The position numbers and the translations under genes are program-made. Shown in pieces: positions 1-9,592 of a DNA stretch of 64,000 bases (its first letter is position 1; each line of letters starts with the position of its first letter). The DNA comes from DASQPR01 sp963831705 (GTDB lineage: Bacteria; Actinomycetota; Actinomycetes; Mycobacteriales; Micromonosporaceae): NCBI GenBank assembly GCA_963831705.1, contig CAWHRE010000010.1, forward strand, positions 1,116,001 to 1,180,000, given 5' to 3'. A model generated the notes under the pieces. The model saw only the letters and a list, made by a program, of their open reading frames with translations, was not told the origin of the DNA and searched no databases.

Positions 1-867
1 CACGAGAGCGCGTCTCGCCGTGGTCTTCCCGGTCGGCGCCCGAAGACTCGACTGTCTCCGAATCGCAGTCGCACTCGCGGTGCCATCCTGATCGGCCTCG
101 CCGTCGGCACGCTCGCACTGTCCGGCATCTCGGCCGCCAGTGGTGACGCGATGCCGGGGTCCCCGCTCTATGGCATGAAGCGATCGGCCGAGAACGCACA
201 GATCTCGCTCGCCGGGTCGGACTCCAGCAAGGGCAAGCTGTACCTGGAGTTCGCGCAGACCAGAGCGAACGAGGCGCTGCAGATCAGTTCGAATGCGTCA
301 CTGCTCGACGGGGTACTCGGCACGATGGCCGACGAAACGACCGCGGGCGAGCAACTGCTGTTCAGGGACGCGATCGCGCATCGCAGCAGCTCTGACCTCG
401 CCGCCGTGGACTCGTTCGTCACGTACCAGTCGAAGCAGCTCGCGAGCCTGCAGACGGTCGTTTCGGGGACGGAATCGGCGAAGGTGGTGGCGGCGATCAA
501 CAATCTCTACATGATCCACGCCCGCTCGGCCGAAATCGCCGGACTGCTGTCGTGCCCGGCGACGATCAAGTTGAGCGGCTCCGACGATCTCGGCCAGATT
601 GGCTCCTGCCAGGTCGGCGCAAGCGCCGCCATCACGGCACCAACCCGCGACACCGTAGGCGCGACGGGCGGTGCGGCAACCGGCACTGCCAGCGGCTCGG
701 CCGCGAAAACGATCGAGCGGACGGCTCCGGCCACACCGAAGATTGCGACGACGACCGCCGTCACAACCGACGTCACGGCCGCTCCGACTGTCGTCGTACC
801 CTCCGCCGCACCGTCGTACGACGGTGGCCTCCTGGGTTCGGTCGAGCATCTGCTGGGCGGTTTGTAG
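1..867 (+). CDS. DUF5667 membrane protein, 5' end outside window
   Basis: The frame is open from the first base, so the gene starts upstream; about 288 residues are visible. A basic stretch (visible residues 5-26) is followed by one membrane segment (about 28-47), a DUF5667 region opening with PGSPLYGMKRSAE, a helical stretch to about residue 190 and an Ala/Thr/Pro-rich tail. DUF5667 proteins are often anti-sigma-like membrane proteins encoded beside a BldN-type ECF sigma factor. With the HAD-IB phosphatase next door this suggests a bldN/rsbN-like locus, but the sigma gene would lie off the left edge, so the anti-sigma role is inference. Confidence 0.75.
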   Translation, partial: HESASRRGLPGRRPKTRLSPNRSRTRGAILIGLAVGTLALSGISAASGDAMPGSPLYGMKRSAENAQISLAGSDSSKGKLYLEFAQTRANEALQISSNASLLDGVLGTMADETTAGEQLLFRDAIAHRSSSDLAAVDSFVTYQSKQLASLQTVVSGTESAKVVAAINNLYMIHARSAEIAGLLSCPATIKLSGSDDLGQIGSCQVGASAAITAPTRDTVGATGGAATGTASGSAAKTIERTAPATPKIATTTAVTTDVTAAPTVVVPSAAPSYDGGLLGSVEHLLGGL

Positions 868-894
868 CGGCCGGATGACATCCAGCGCAACATT

Positions 895-925
895 TGAGGG
901 CCCGGGCTTGAAGCCTGGGCCCTCA
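895..925 (+). terminator. hairpin after the DUF5667 gene
   Basis: A 13-bp stem (TGAGGGCCCGGGC against GCCTGGGCCCTCA, one G-T pair) with a TTGAA loop lies 28 bases after the stop codon. There is no T-tract, so termination is likely but not certain. Confidence 0.55.
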
Positions 926-1035
926 GCCCGTGTGCGGGGCGAAATCCATGGAAAGCCCCGCTACGCTGGAACGAGTGTTCCCGAAGTGAATTGAGTCGCG
1001 GTGCCATTCGTGCTGTGCCGAGGAGAGGGAAAGCC

Positions 1036-1953
1036 GTGTCCGATGACGTCACCGGCGTAGAGGTCTTGGAGGGCGTCCTGGAAGGCGGCGTCCTCGAAGG
1101 AAAGGTGCTCGCCGGCTACGCCACGGTGTCGGCAACGGCATCGCCGGAGCTCGACATCGCACTGACCGTCCCGGCCGACCCCACCAGCGCCGCGTTCTTC
1201 GATGTCGACAACACGATGCTGCGTGGCGCATCGCTCTACTGGTTCGCACGCGGAATGGCGGCACGGGACTACTTCACCACGGGCGACATGGTCCGCTTCG
1301 CCTGGAGCCAGCTGAAGTTCCGCGTCCTCGCGACCGAGGCCGCGGTCGATATGGATCGTGCACGCACCGACGCTCTCTCATTCGTCAAAGGCTGGCCGGT
1401 GACGAAGCTCGAAGCACTCTGCGAAGAGATCTTCGACGAGCTGATGGCCGAACGGATTTGGTCCGGCACGCTGGCACTCGCGCATCTTCACCTTGCCGCT
1501 GGTCAGCGCGTCTGGCTGGTCACTGCGGCACCGATCGAGCTCGGTCGGGTAATCGCAGACCGGCTCGGCCTCACCGGCGCGCTCGGCACGATCGCCGGCA
1601 CGTTGGACGGTGTCTACACCGGACGCCTCGTCGGCGATCTGTTGCACGGCCCGGCGAAGGCCGAGGCGATCAAGGAACTCGCCGCCGTCCACGGCTTGGA
1701 TCTGTCCAGGTGTACGGCGTATAGCGACTCAATCAACGACGTGCCGATGCTGTCCACGGTTGGCCACGGCGTGGCCGTCAACCCGGACGCTGCGTTGCGG
1801 CGAGAGGCCCGGCGGCGGAACTGGGATATCCGGGACTTCCGGACCGCGCGCAAGGCCGTGAAAATCGCCGTACCCGCCGCCCTCGGCGTTGGTGCGATCG
1901 TGGCCGGCACCATCTTCGCCGCATCCGCGATCAAACGGCGACCGAAGCCCTGA
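1036..1953 (+). CDS. HAD-IB family phosphatase, SerB-like
   Basis: A 305-residue HAD superfamily hydrolase, probably a phosphomonoesterase. Motif I is DVDNT, with Asp56 as expected nucleophile and Asp58 as acid/base; motif IV is YSDSINDVP near residue 230. A hydrophobic segment at about 277-297 followed by KRR suggests C-terminal membrane anchoring. The GTG at 1036 is chosen because GGAGAGGG ends six bases before it; an upstream TTG at 991 has no such site. The N-terminus has an odd VLEG repeat (residues 10-25) before the catalytic domain. Mycobacterial SerB1 is the nearest remembered relative; the substrate cannot be read from the sequence. Confidence 0.85.
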   Translation: MSDDVTGVEVLEGVLEGGVLEGKVLAGYATVSATASPELDIALTVPADPTSAAFFDVDNTMLRGASLYWFARGMAARDYFTTGDMVRFAWSQLKFRVLATEAAVDMDRARTDALSFVKGWPVTKLEALCEEIFDELMAERIWSGTLALAHLHLAAGQRVWLVTAAPIELGRVIADRLGLTGALGTIAGTLDGVYTGRLVGDLLHGPAKAEAIKELAAVHGLDLSRCTAYSDSINDVPMLSTVGHGVAVNPDAALRREARRRNWDIRDFRTARKAVKIAVPAALGVGAIVAGTIFAASAIKRRPKP

Positions 1954-1972
1954 CGTCTGCGCCGGACGGCGG

Positions 1973-2410
1973 TCAGGCCACCGAGGCCAGTGCCCGCGCC
2001 TGGTTGACCTGGTTGTTCGCCCACCTGGCCATGTCGACGCCTGCGGGCAGTTGAACGGCGTGGAACATGCCCGGCCCGACCACGCTGACGGTGACGAATC
2101 CCGTGGTCCGCTTCTCTTTGATCAGCAGGAACAGCAGCCCGAGTAGGCAGAACCAGACGAACACGATCGTCAGTACGATCGCGTACGCGGGCATGGATTC
2201 AGTGACCTGAGTGGAGTCTTGAACGGTCCACGTCGTGCCGCGCAACGGGAAACGCCCGCTGGGGATGATGACCGACGTGGCGGTCACGGTAATCTCCCCG
2301 ATCGTCACCAGCGGTGCTTCCATCCACTCGCCGGGTTGCGGTCCCGGCTGCGGCATCTGGTGTTCACCGCTGTTGTACGGAGTCGAAAAGTTCGAGTAAG
2401 GATCGGTCAC
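1973..2410 (-). CDS. small membrane protein of unknown function
   Basis: A 145-residue protein with a Pro/Gln/Gly-rich N-terminus (1-33), a probable beta-rich stretch (34-72), one strong membrane helix (about 75-97) followed by the charged turn KEKRTTG, and a short C-terminal domain. I do not recognise the family. The soluble-helix-soluble layout resembles actinobacterial proteins with a PH-like extracytoplasmic domain, but that is only a shape comparison. It converges on the phosphatase gene with 19 bases between stop codons. Confidence 0.6.
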   Translation of the reverse strand: MTDPYSNFSTPYNSGEHQMPQPGPQPGEWMEAPLVTIGEITVTATSVIIPSGRFPLRGTTWTVQDSTQVTESMPAYAIVLTIVFVWFCLLGLLFLLIKEKRTTGFVTVSVVGPGMFHAVQLPAGVDMARWANNQVNQARALASVA

Positions 2411-2532
2411 GGACGCGATATTAGTGGCGCGTTATCGACCGTGGGACCTTGCTCACACGTTAGAGCCGACAAGCAACCGATTAGCCGCGCACGCTGTCCG
2501 TTCAGCGCCTTCCGGTAAAGGCTTCCGGTTAA

Positions 2533-3480
2533 TCAGAAGGCTTCCGGGCGCCGAGCGAGTAGCTCGTGAATCGTTTGCTGAATCGTCTCGCGGACCTGGT
2601 CGGCGAGGTTGAACACGACCATCGGATCGTCGGCCTGATCGCCGCAGATGCGTCGGTCTCGATCGGCTCGCAGAACTCGATCAGCCACTTCGACGGCAAC
2701 GGGATCAGGCCAAGCGGGCCGAGCCACGGGAACGTCGGCGTCACCGGAAAGTACGGCATGCCGAGCAGCCGGGCCAGCGGCTTGATGTTGCCGATCAGCG
2801 GATAGGTCTCCTCGGCGCCGACGATCGCGACCGGGACGATCGGGCGTACCGGTCCGCAGCGCGGCGGCCACGAACCCGCCTCGGCCGAAGCGCTGCAGCT
2901 TGTACCGGTCGCGGTAGAGCTTGCCGACGCCTTTGAACCCTTCCGGGAACACGCCGACCAGCTCACCCGTACCGAGGAGCCGCTCGGCGTCCGGCTGGCA
3001 GGCCAGCGTGGCGCCGGACTTGCGCGCCAGCTCGCTCAGAATCGGCAGGCGGAACACCAGATCGGCACCAAGCAATCGCAGGTACCGGCGTTCTTCGCGG
3101 ATCGCGACCGACAGCATCAGCGCGTCCAGCGCGACCGTGCCGGAATGGTTCGCGACCACCAGACCCGAGCCCTCGACCGGAACGTGCTTCGCGCCGCTGA
3201 CCTCGACCCGGAACCAGTCCCGATAGAGCGGCCGCAGAAGCGGCTGGATCAGCCCGTCGGTCAGCTCCTTGTCGAAGCCGAACTCGTCCACGTCATAGTC
3301 GCCGGTGAGGCGGCGCCGGAGGAACGCGAGCGCACCGGCTACGCGCTCGTCCCAGATGTCGCGCTGCTCGTCGCCGTCGTCATTCGGGAGCGGCTCGGGT
3401 ACGGAATCACGCTGGTGCGGAGGTCGCGACGGCACGTGCGTCTCCTCGTCCACGCCGGCGGCGTTACTCGAACTCGTCAT
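2533..3480 (-). pseudogene. 1-acylglycerol-3-phosphate acyltransferase-like (PlsC family), two frameshifts
   Basis: Acyl-CoA-dependent phospholipid acyltransferase fold, matching Rv0502 of mycobacteria in context. The start at 3480 overlaps the epimerase stop as ATGA. The catalytic NHxxxxD motif is present as NHSGTVALD and the substrate-binding motif as VFPEG. The frame is lost at about 2842-2844, where one extra base sits in an acgcccgatc stretch. It continues in another frame (IVPVAIVGAEETYPL) and returns to the first at about 2640-2655, giving VVFNLADQVRETIQ to the stop. With both shifts repaired the protein is about 316 residues and looks complete. Paired compensating indels in an otherwise clean gene may be sequence errors. 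Confidence 0.75.
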
Positions 3481-4629
3481 CGATCGGTCCCCAACTTCGC
3501 GGCGCCCCCGTGGGCCGCTGCGCGTACCTGGCGGATCTGCTCCAGGATCTTCTGCTCGGCGGCTCGTACGGATTCGGCGTGCAGCAGCGTGCCGGTCGAG
3601 TTCCCGCGCAGGAAGTCCGCGAACGCGGTCGCGGTCGTCCGTGGCTCGAAATCGAACTCGCTGACCAGCCGTGACGTGTCCACGACCCGACCGTGGACGA
3701 ACAGGTCGAGCTGGTCGAGGCTGAATCCGCGTGGTGCGATGCCCTTGGCGAACCCGGCCAGCGCCGACATACCCGGTTCGAGGACCGGAACCGCGATCCG
3801 GCCGGCTCGGCGGACCGCCTGGGACAGCGTGATCGTGCCCGCACCGGCGACGTTGAACGTCCCGGGGTGCCGCTCCGCCACCGCCCGGTAGAGGATCTCC
3901 ATGGCGTCGTCGACGTGCACGAACTGGAGTCGCGGATCGCGCCCCAGCACGGTCGGGACGAGCGGCTGCGCGAAGTATCTGGTCAGCGTCGTGCTCGCCA
4001 TCTCGCCAATGAACGGAGCGAACCGGAGCACGGTCGCGGCGATGTCGGGACGGCGCCGACGGAACCCACGGACGTATCCCTCGACGTCGAGGACGTCGCG
4101 CGCGAACCCGCCGCGTGGTACTTCCCGGGGTTCGGTCGACTCGGTGAACACGGCCGGATCGCGGAACGACGCGCCGTACGCGGCGGTGGACGACCGGACG
4201 ATCAGCTTCTCGCAGCGCCGGTGCCTGCTGGCAGGCGGCGAGCAGCTGCATCGTGCCGATGACGTTCTGCTCTTTCATCGCCGTACGGCCGCCGGGGTAG
4301 CCATCGGCGGCGGACACGATCGCGAGGTGGACGACCGCCTGCGCACCGGACGTGATCAGGATTTTGGCCGGCTCGGCCGTCCGGATGTCGGTCCGGATGA
4401 ACGTGACCCGGGACGGAAGTAACGCCTTTGCCGCCTCGTTCGGCGCCACCGCGTCGATCCCGATGATCTGTTCGATCCGGGGATCGCGCGCGAGGCGCGC
4501 CGCGAGCCTTGCGCCGAGCGGGCGAGCCGCACCGGTGATCAGAACCACCTTCGGCGGTGCCGTGGCATGGCGAAGCGAGTCATCGGCACTCGACCGGAAA
4601 TCAGCCGTGAAACCTGCTGCAGCGCCCAC
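3477..4629 (-). pseudogene. NAD-dependent epimerase/dehydratase (GalE2-like), one frameshift
   Basis: Extended short-chain dehydrogenase/reductase similar to GalE2 (Rv0501). The Rossmann glycine motif is altered to TGAARPLGARL near the N-terminus; the second half carries SRTFVHVDD-type residues seen here as LQFVHVDDAMEIL. The GTG at 4629 is chosen because GGAGG lies seven bases upstream. At about 4205-4213 one extra base moves the frame; repairing it joins LLAACQQAPALR to KLIVRSSTAAYG, restoring the expected serine-rich strand. It overlaps the following acyltransferase by four bases, so the pair is an operon. Whether the shift is biological or an error cannot be told from the sequence. Confidence 0.75.
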
Positions 4630-4768
4630 CGTGCCGCCTCCGCACCGTGCCCGGTCAGGCCGTAATTGCCCGATTGATGGCACCGAAAAGATCTAGCACA
4701 CCGGGTCGCCAGGCGTAGAACTGCACTGACAACCCGGTGTGGCTCACCATCCAGCGATTATGCGCCGG

Positions 4769-4870
4769 TTACTTGCCCAAACGGCGACGCTGAACGCGGG
4801 TCTTGCGCAGCAACTTGCGGTGCTTCTTCTTCGCCATCCGCTTGCGGCGCTTCTTGACCACCGAGCCCAT
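4769..4870 (-). CDS. ribosomal protein bS22 (AURKAIP1/COX24 domain), 33 aa
   Basis: A very short and extremely basic protein starting MGSVVKKRRKRMAKKKH and ending RRRLGK, almost the same as the mycobacterial 33-residue small-subunit protein bS22 (Rv0500B in my memory of the locus). It binds 16S rRNA near the decoding region in mycobacterial ribosomes. The ATG at 4870 is preceded by AAGGGGCAGAC, a good ribosome binding site. It lies between the HTH gene and the epimerase, as in mycobacteria. The gene is too short for most gene finders. Confidence 0.93.
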   Translation of the reverse strand: MGSVVKKRRKRMAKKKHRKLLRKTRVQRRRLGK

Positions 4871-5074
4871 ATTGTCTGCCCCTTAACACGCTGGTCGGCC
4901 GCCTACCCGGATCGGGTGGCGCCCGAAATATCGATTCCGGATCATCGCTTCATTGCCGCTGACTGCTCATCGGGGCAGTCGAGCCGAACGGCTCGAAAAG
5001 AGCGGTTCACAGCGATGACCGGGTTCAGCGTAGCCGTCGTCAAGGCGCAGGACCAACACGGCCCCCGCTACTCG

Positions 5075-5287
5075 CTATGCCGACTCTTGAAACGCCTCCC
5101 GCAAATATGTGTGTACGGCCTGTTCCGGCACCCGGAACGAGCGGCCGACGCGTACCGCGGTCAGATCGCCGGAATGCACGAGGCGATAGACCGTCATTTT
5201 GGAAACACGCATCAATTCCGCCACCTCGGAGACGGTCAGGAACCTGACCTCCGAAAGTCGGCCCTCGGCGCGTGATGATCCGGCCAT
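5075..5287 (-). CDS. excisionase-type helix-turn-helix protein (Rv0500A-like)
   Basis: A 70-residue DNA-binding protein with the HTH_17/excisionase pattern: FLTVSEVAELMRVS, KMTVYRLVHSG, then the wing VRVGRSFRVPEQAV. This is the winged-helix fold of small MerR-like regulators. The ATG at 5287 is preferred over a GTG two codons earlier because GGGGGG is then well placed. The gene precedes bS22 in the same direction, an arrangement conserved in actinobacteria, and it is probably a regulator rather than a phage excisionase. Confidence 0.85.
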   Translation of the reverse strand: MAGSSRAEGRLSEVRFLTVSEVAELMRVSKMTVYRLVHSGDLTAVRVGRSFRVPEQAVHTYLREAFQESA

Positions 5288-5350
5288 AAGCACCCCCCGG
5301 TTGTGTAGCTAGAACGTTACCGGGACTCGTGTTGCGAACGCGAAGGAATG

Positions 5351-6268
5351 CTACTTTTTGGAGGTCAGAGACTTCGCGAAGAACGCGATGTTCGCGGGGC
5401 GTTCGGCCAGACGGCGCATCAGATAGCCATACCAGGCGTCACCGAATGGCACATAAACCCGCACGGTGTACGTTTTCGCCAAGCGCTCCTGCTCATCCGG
5501 GCGAATCCCGTAGAGCATCTGGAACTCGAACTGATCCGGTTCGCGGTCGAACCATTTCGCGCGGTCCTCGCCGATCATGACGAGGCGCGGATCGTGGGTC
5601 GCGAGCATCGGATAGCCCTCGCCCGACATCAGGATGTTCATGCACCGGACGTACGACTTGTCTACGTCGATCTTGGATTGGAACGCGACCGTCTCCGGCT
5701 CCTTGTACGCGCCCTTGCACAACCGCACGCGTTGGCCGGCCTTTGCCAGCTCGCGGCAGTCCGCCTCGGTACGGCGCAGGTAGGCCTGTAGTACGGCGCC
5801 GGTGGTCGGATAGTCGATCCGGAGCCGCGCCAGCATTTCCAGCGTCGAGTCGGTCGTGGTGTGGTCTTCCATGTCGAGCGTGACAGTCGTCGACGCGGCG
5901 GCCGCGGCCGTGCAGATCTCCCGCGCGTACGCCTCGGCGAGCTTCTCGTCGAACCGCTGACCGAGCGCGCTGAGCTTGATGCTGACCTCGGCGGCCGGCG
6001 TGAGCCCGCCGTTGTTCAGGCCGGCCAACAGCGCCAGGTACTGGTCTTTCGTGTGCTCGGCTTGCTCGGCGGTGAGAGTGTCCTCGCCGAGATAGTCAAG
6101 CGTCACGGCCAGGCCGCGCTCGGTGAGTTCCTGGGTGGCGCGCAATGCGTCACCGCCGGTCGGGCCGGCGACAAAACGACGGACGACGTCTCGTGAGATG
6201 GGAGCCGTCTCCACGAGCCGCGAAACCCGGGGTGACCGGGCGGCGGCAAGAATGACCGATCTGAGCAT
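5351..6268 (-). CDS. proline dehydrogenase
   Basis: A 305-residue monofunctional FAD enzyme that oxidises proline to pyrroline-5-carboxylate. The TIM-barrel signatures are visible: LDMEDHTTT, RLCKGAYKEP, the THDPRL motif, FEFQMLYGIRPDEQ, and the C-terminal YLMRRLAERPAN that contacts substrate and FAD. The length fits the short bacterial ProDH family. The usual partner, P5C dehydrogenase, is not in the window. In mycobacteria this position is held by proC, so proline metabolism is kept although the enzyme differs. Confidence 0.92.
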   Translation of the reverse strand: MLRSVILAAARSPRVSRLVETAPISRDVVRRFVAGPTGGDALRATQELTERGLAVTLDYLGEDTLTAEQAEHTKDQYLALLAGLNNGGLTPAAEVSIKLSALGQRFDEKLAEAYAREICTAAAAASTTVTLDMEDHTTTDSTLEMLARLRIDYPTTGAVLQAYLRRTEADCRELAKAGQRVRLCKGAYKEPETVAFQSKIDVDKSYVRCMNILMSGEGYPMLATHDPRLVMIGEDRAKWFDREPDQFEFQMLYGIRPDEQERLAKTYTVRVYVPFGDAWYGYLMRRLAERPANIAFFAKSLTSKK

Positions 6269-6375
6269 GTGCCGAGCCTAGCGGCTCAGTCATTGAACGG
6301 TCGCGTGAGAGAGGTGACGTCACGCGAACGATATGGGGGTCGCCTCCGCTCTTGTGACACGCGTAACGTTGCGGG

Positions 6376-6915
6376 GTGAACTTCGACGCGTACGCCCATC
6401 GAGCAGTTGTGCTCGTTAACGCGCCACTCGTGACGTTGGGTGACCTCATCGGCATCTTCGATGAGGCCGGTTGGCCCGATGCCACTGCGGACGAGCGCGA
6501 CCTCGCCGCGTTTCGCCGCGTCCAGAAGCGGCTCCGTGAAATCTTCGACCTAGGCTCCAGCGAGCACGATACCGATGCAGTGGCCGCGCTGAATGCGCTG
6601 CTTGAGGCGTACCCGGTGCAGCCGCGCATCTCCGGGCACGACGTCGGCGACTGGCACATGCACGTAACCGGACGTGGAGCGTCGGCGACGGCCGAATTCC
6701 TCGCCGGTGCGATCTGGGGCCTCGCCGTGTGGCTCTGCGAATATGGCAGCGCCCGGTTCGGCGTCTGCGCCGACGACCGGTGCGGCAACGTCTATCTGGA
6801 CACGTCGTCGAACTGTTGCCGGCGCTTCTGTTCCGATCGGTGTGCGACCCGATCGCACGTGGCAGCACATCGCGCCCGCAAGCGAGCGGCGACTACTCCG
6901 CTCGTACCCGCATAG
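6376..6915 (+). CDS. CGNR zinc-finger protein (ABATE domain)
   Basis: A 179-residue protein with an N-terminal ABATE-type helical domain and a C-terminal CGNR zinc finger at about 132-172, read as CADDRCGNVYLD, then CCRRFCSDRCATR and HRARKR. The cysteines and the basic tail indicate nucleic acid binding; the family is thought to act in transcriptional control. The start is a GTG at 6376, divergent from proline dehydrogenase with about 107 bases between, so it may regulate that gene; this is inference. Confidence 0.8.
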   Translation: MNFDAYAHRAVVLVNAPLVTLGDLIGIFDEAGWPDATADERDLAAFRRVQKRLREIFDLGSSEHDTDAVAALNALLEAYPVQPRISGHDVGDWHMHVTGRGASATAEFLAGAIWGLAVWLCEYGSARFGVCADDRCGNVYLDTSSNCCRRFCSDRCATRSHVAAHRARKRAATTPLVPA

Positions 6916-6918
6916 GTT

Positions 6919-7719
6919 CTAGATCTTTTCCACTATGGAACGCGCGCTGAGGTAGGCGCGCGCGAATGCGAGCGACTCGCTCAGATCCGCTTTGCGTTCC
7001 GCGCGGCTGCCCGCTCGGCGCGTGCTGACCTCGACCGTAACGGCCCCGACGAAGCCGCGACGCGCGAGCGAGGCGAGCAGTTCGCCGCACGGCTGGTTGC
7101 CGCGGCCCGGCACGAGGTGTTCGTCGCGAGGCTCACCGGAGCCGTCGCCGAGATGGACGTGGGCCAGGCCCGCACCCATCAGTCCGGCCATTTCGAACAC
7201 GTCGCGCTGCGAAGCCGAGCAATGCGAGATGTCCAGCGTGTAGGCGTCGAAGCCGACGTCGGTCGGGTCGTAGCTCGGCGCGTACGGCACGAAGCGGCGA
7301 CCCGCGGCCTTCACCGGAAACATGTTCTCGATCGCGAACTCGATCGAGCCGAACGCATTCCGCAGATCGGCGATGCCGTCCCGAAAACCGCGGGCGTAAC
7401 TCTTCTGCCACGCAAACGGCGGGTGCACCACGACGATCGGCGCATCCAGCGACTCGGCCAACATCGCCGACCGGCGTAGACGCTCCCACGGGTCCGGACT
7501 CCACACCCGCTGGGTCACCAGCAGGCAGGGCGCGTGTACCGCCCCGATCCGGACGCCGTAATGCTCGGACAGTCCACGCAGCGCGTCCGCGTCCTGGCTG
7601 ACCGCGTCCGTCCACACCATCACCTCGACGCCGTCGTATCCCAGATCCGCGGCCATCTCGAACGCGGACGCCGTGGTCTCCGGGAAAACGGATGAGGTGG
7701 ACAGCAGGACGTCGGTCAC
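6919..7719 (-). CDS. sugar phosphate isomerase/epimerase-like TIM barrel
   Basis: A 266-residue protein of the AP endonuclease 2-like TIM-barrel superfamily. Likely metal ligands are spread along the barrel: GVEVMVWTD, VHAPCLLV, VVVHPPFAW, AIENMFP, LDISHCSAS, AHVHLGDGSGEPRDEHLVPGRG and VTVEVS. It corresponds to Rv0498 by context. The substrate is unknown. It is convergent with the CGNR gene (three bases between stops) and lies 36 bases after the Ppx/GppA gene in the same direction, so the two are probably cotranscribed. Confidence 0.8.
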   Translation of the reverse strand: MTDVLLSTSSVFPETTASAFEMAADLGYDGVEVMVWTDAVSQDADALRGLSEHYGVRIGAVHAPCLLVTQRVWSPDPWERLRRSAMLAESLDAPIVVVHPPFAWQKSYARGFRDGIADLRNAFGSIEFAIENMFPVKAAGRRFVPYAPSYDPTDVGFDAYTLDISHCSASQRDVFEMAGLMGAGLAHVHLGDGSGEPRDEHLVPGRGNQPCGELLASLARRGFVGAVTVEVSTRRAGSRAERKADLSESLAFARAYLSARSIVEKI

Positions 7720-7755
7720 GGATCCAGGATAGTCCCGCCCATCACCGTCAGCCGG

Positions 7756-8682
7756 TCAGCTTTCCAGCACATCCAGGCGCCGGAGGATGACGCCCTCGCG
7801 CAGCGCCCACGGGCAGATCTCCAGCGCTTCGATGTTCAGCCGGCGCATGACCGCCTCCGCGACGACCGCGCCCGCGAGAAGCTGGTGCGCCCGGCTCGAG
7901 CCCACGCCGTCCATCTCGGCGAGCGCCGCGCTCGGGATGTGCCGGATGAAACCCAAGACCTGGTGCACGCCGGTACGCGTGAGCTGGCGCGGCACCCGAG
8001 CCCCCTCGCCGGACGGCGCGGCCCCGGCCAGCCGGGCCAGGGTCCGGAACGTCTTCGACGTCGCGACGGGGCGATCCCAGCCGCCCAGGTCGACCCGGCT
8101 CAGCGCCTTGTCCAGGCGGGACTCGACGTGCTCGGTGAGCTTGTCGACGTCGGCAGCGCGCGGCGGATCCCCCGGCAGCCAGTCGCGGGCGAGGCGACCC
8201 GCACCGAGGGGCAGCGAGAGCGCGATGTCCGGCTCTTCGTCGATACCGGCGCCGAGTTCCAGCGAGCCACCGCCGATATCGAGCACCAGCAGGCGCCCGG
8301 CCGACCAGCCGAACCATCGCCGGACCGCGAGGAACGTCATGCGCGCCTCGCCCTCGCCGGACAGTACGCGCAGCTCAACACCCGTCTCGGCCCGTACTCG
8401 AGCGAGCACCTCGGCAGAGTTCTTCGCATCCCGTACGGCCGACGTCGCGAACGCCAACAGGTCCTCGGCGGCCAGGTTGGCGACCGAGTTCCGGGCGTTG
8501 GCGACCGCCGCGACGAGCGCATCGGCGCCCGCCTGGGACAGGCGGCCATCCGCCCCGATCTGTTCGGCGAGCCGCAGCACCGCCTTCTCCGAGTGGGCCG
8601 GCCACGGGTGGGCACCGAGGTGCGCGTCGACCACGAGCAGGTGAACGGTGTTGGAACCGACGTCAAGAACTCCCAGGCGCAT
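7756..8682 (-). CDS. ppx: exopolyphosphatase / pppGpp phosphohydrolase family (Ppx/GppA)
   Basis: A 308-residue ASKHA-fold phosphatase. LDVGSNTVHLLV at the N-terminus is the phosphate-1 loop, FATSAVRDAKN and LVLDIGGGSLELG follow, and the C-terminus has LLAGAVVAEA. Short actinobacterial Ppx proteins of this size hydrolyse polyphosphate, sometimes with weak (p)ppGpp activity. The frame stays open upstream to 8844 but ATG at 8682 gives the conserved N-terminus. Together with PPK2 elsewhere in the window it fits polyphosphate turnover. Confidence 0.88.
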   Translation of the reverse strand: MRLGVLDVGSNTVHLLVVDAHLGAHPWPAHSEKAVLRLAEQIGADGRLSQAGADALVAAVANARNSVANLAAEDLLAFATSAVRDAKNSAEVLARVRAETGVELRVLSGEGEARMTFLAVRRWFGWSAGRLLVLDIGGGSLELGAGIDEEPDIALSLPLGAGRLARDWLPGDPPRAADVDKLTEHVESRLDKALSRVDLGGWDRPVATSKTFRTLARLAGAAPSGEGARVPRQLTRTGVHQVLGFIRHIPSAALAEMDGVGSSRAHQLLAGAVVAEAVMRRLNIEALEICPWALREGVILRRLDVLES

Positions 8683-8736
8683 GACACATACCGTAGATGG
8701 CCGGGTTAACCGTTGTACCAGCCGTAGGCTGTTCGA

Positions 8737-9525
8737 ATGGCCGTTTCCACAAAAGTTAAGTTCGATAGCCCGCGCTCGCGTGAGGTCCCGTTGGACTTTC
8801 CGCGCGAGTTCGTCGAGTTCTACGATCCGGACAACGAAGCCCATTTGATCCGCGCCGACCTCACGTGGCTACTGTCCCGGTGGACCTGCATCTTCGGCCA
8901 GGGATGCCACGGCATCATCGCCGGCCGCGCTCAAGAAGGATGCTGCTCGCACGGTGCTTTCTTCACGGACGCCGACGACGAGAAGCGCGTACGCGCGGCG
9001 GTGAAGAAGCTCACCCCCGAAACGTGGCAGCACCACGTGCGGGGGTTCAAGAACTACACCGAGATGGACACGATCGACGGCGACGCACCGGCTCGGCGTA
9101 CCGCGACGCGGCCCGGCGGCGGGTGCGTGTTCCAGAACGATGCCGACTTCGCCGGAGGTGGCGGGTGCGCTCTGCATGGCCAGGCGCTCCGGGACGGGAA
9201 GCATCCGCTCGAGTACAAGCCGGATGTGTGCTGGCAGCTGCCCGTACGGCGGGCGCAGGACTGGACGAAGCGACCGGACGGTACGAAGATTCTGCTCTCG
9301 GTTATCACCGAGTTCGACCGTCGCGGATGGGGCGAAGGTGGCCATGATCTGCATTGGTGGTGCACGTCATCACCGGAGGCGCACACCGGGACCGAGCCGA
9401 TGTACCTCTCGTACGCTCCGGAGTTGGTCGCTCTGATCGGCCAACCGGCCTACGACGAGCTGGCTCGCCTGTGCGAAGCGCGGCTCAAGGCCGGCCTGGT
9501 GGCCCCGCACCCCGCGACCCCCTAA
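8737..9525 (+). CDS. conserved actinobacterial cysteine-rich protein (Rv0495c-like)
   Basis: A 262-residue protein divergent from ppx with 54 bases between. Cysteine and histidine groups (WTCIFGQGCHGI, EGCCSHGAFF, GGGCVFQND, GGGCALHG, DVCWQLP, LHWWCTS) suggest a metal or iron-sulfur site. By position it matches Rv0495c, a conserved protein without a firm function in my knowledge. The ATG at 8737 reads MAVSTKVKF. Its stop is followed at once by a palindromic repeat (9532-9592). Confidence 0.75.
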   Translation: MAVSTKVKFDSPRSREVPLDFPREFVEFYDPDNEAHLIRADLTWLLSRWTCIFGQGCHGIIAGRAQEGCCSHGAFFTDADDEKRVRAAVKKLTPETWQHHVRGFKNYTEMDTIDGDAPARRTATRPGGGCVFQNDADFAGGGGCALHGQALRDGKHPLEYKPDVCWQLPVRRAQDWTKRPDGTKILLSVITEFDRRGWGEGGHDLHWWCTSSPEAHTGTEPMYLSYAPELVALIGQPAYDELARLCEARLKAGLVAPHPATP

Positions 9526-9531
9526 AACCGA

Positions 9532-9592
9532 GTTGATCCTGGAGTTAGTTGACGCTTCGACGGTGTGTCGTGGTGATAACTCCAGGATCAAC
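9532..9592. repeat. family I palindrome, copy a
   Basis: Perfect 16-bp arms GTTGATCCTGGAGTTA (9532-9547) and its reverse complement (9577-9592) around a 29-nt middle similar to copies at 33566 and 41112. It lies between two convergent genes and contains the stop codon of the GlxA-type regulator. Confidence 0.9.
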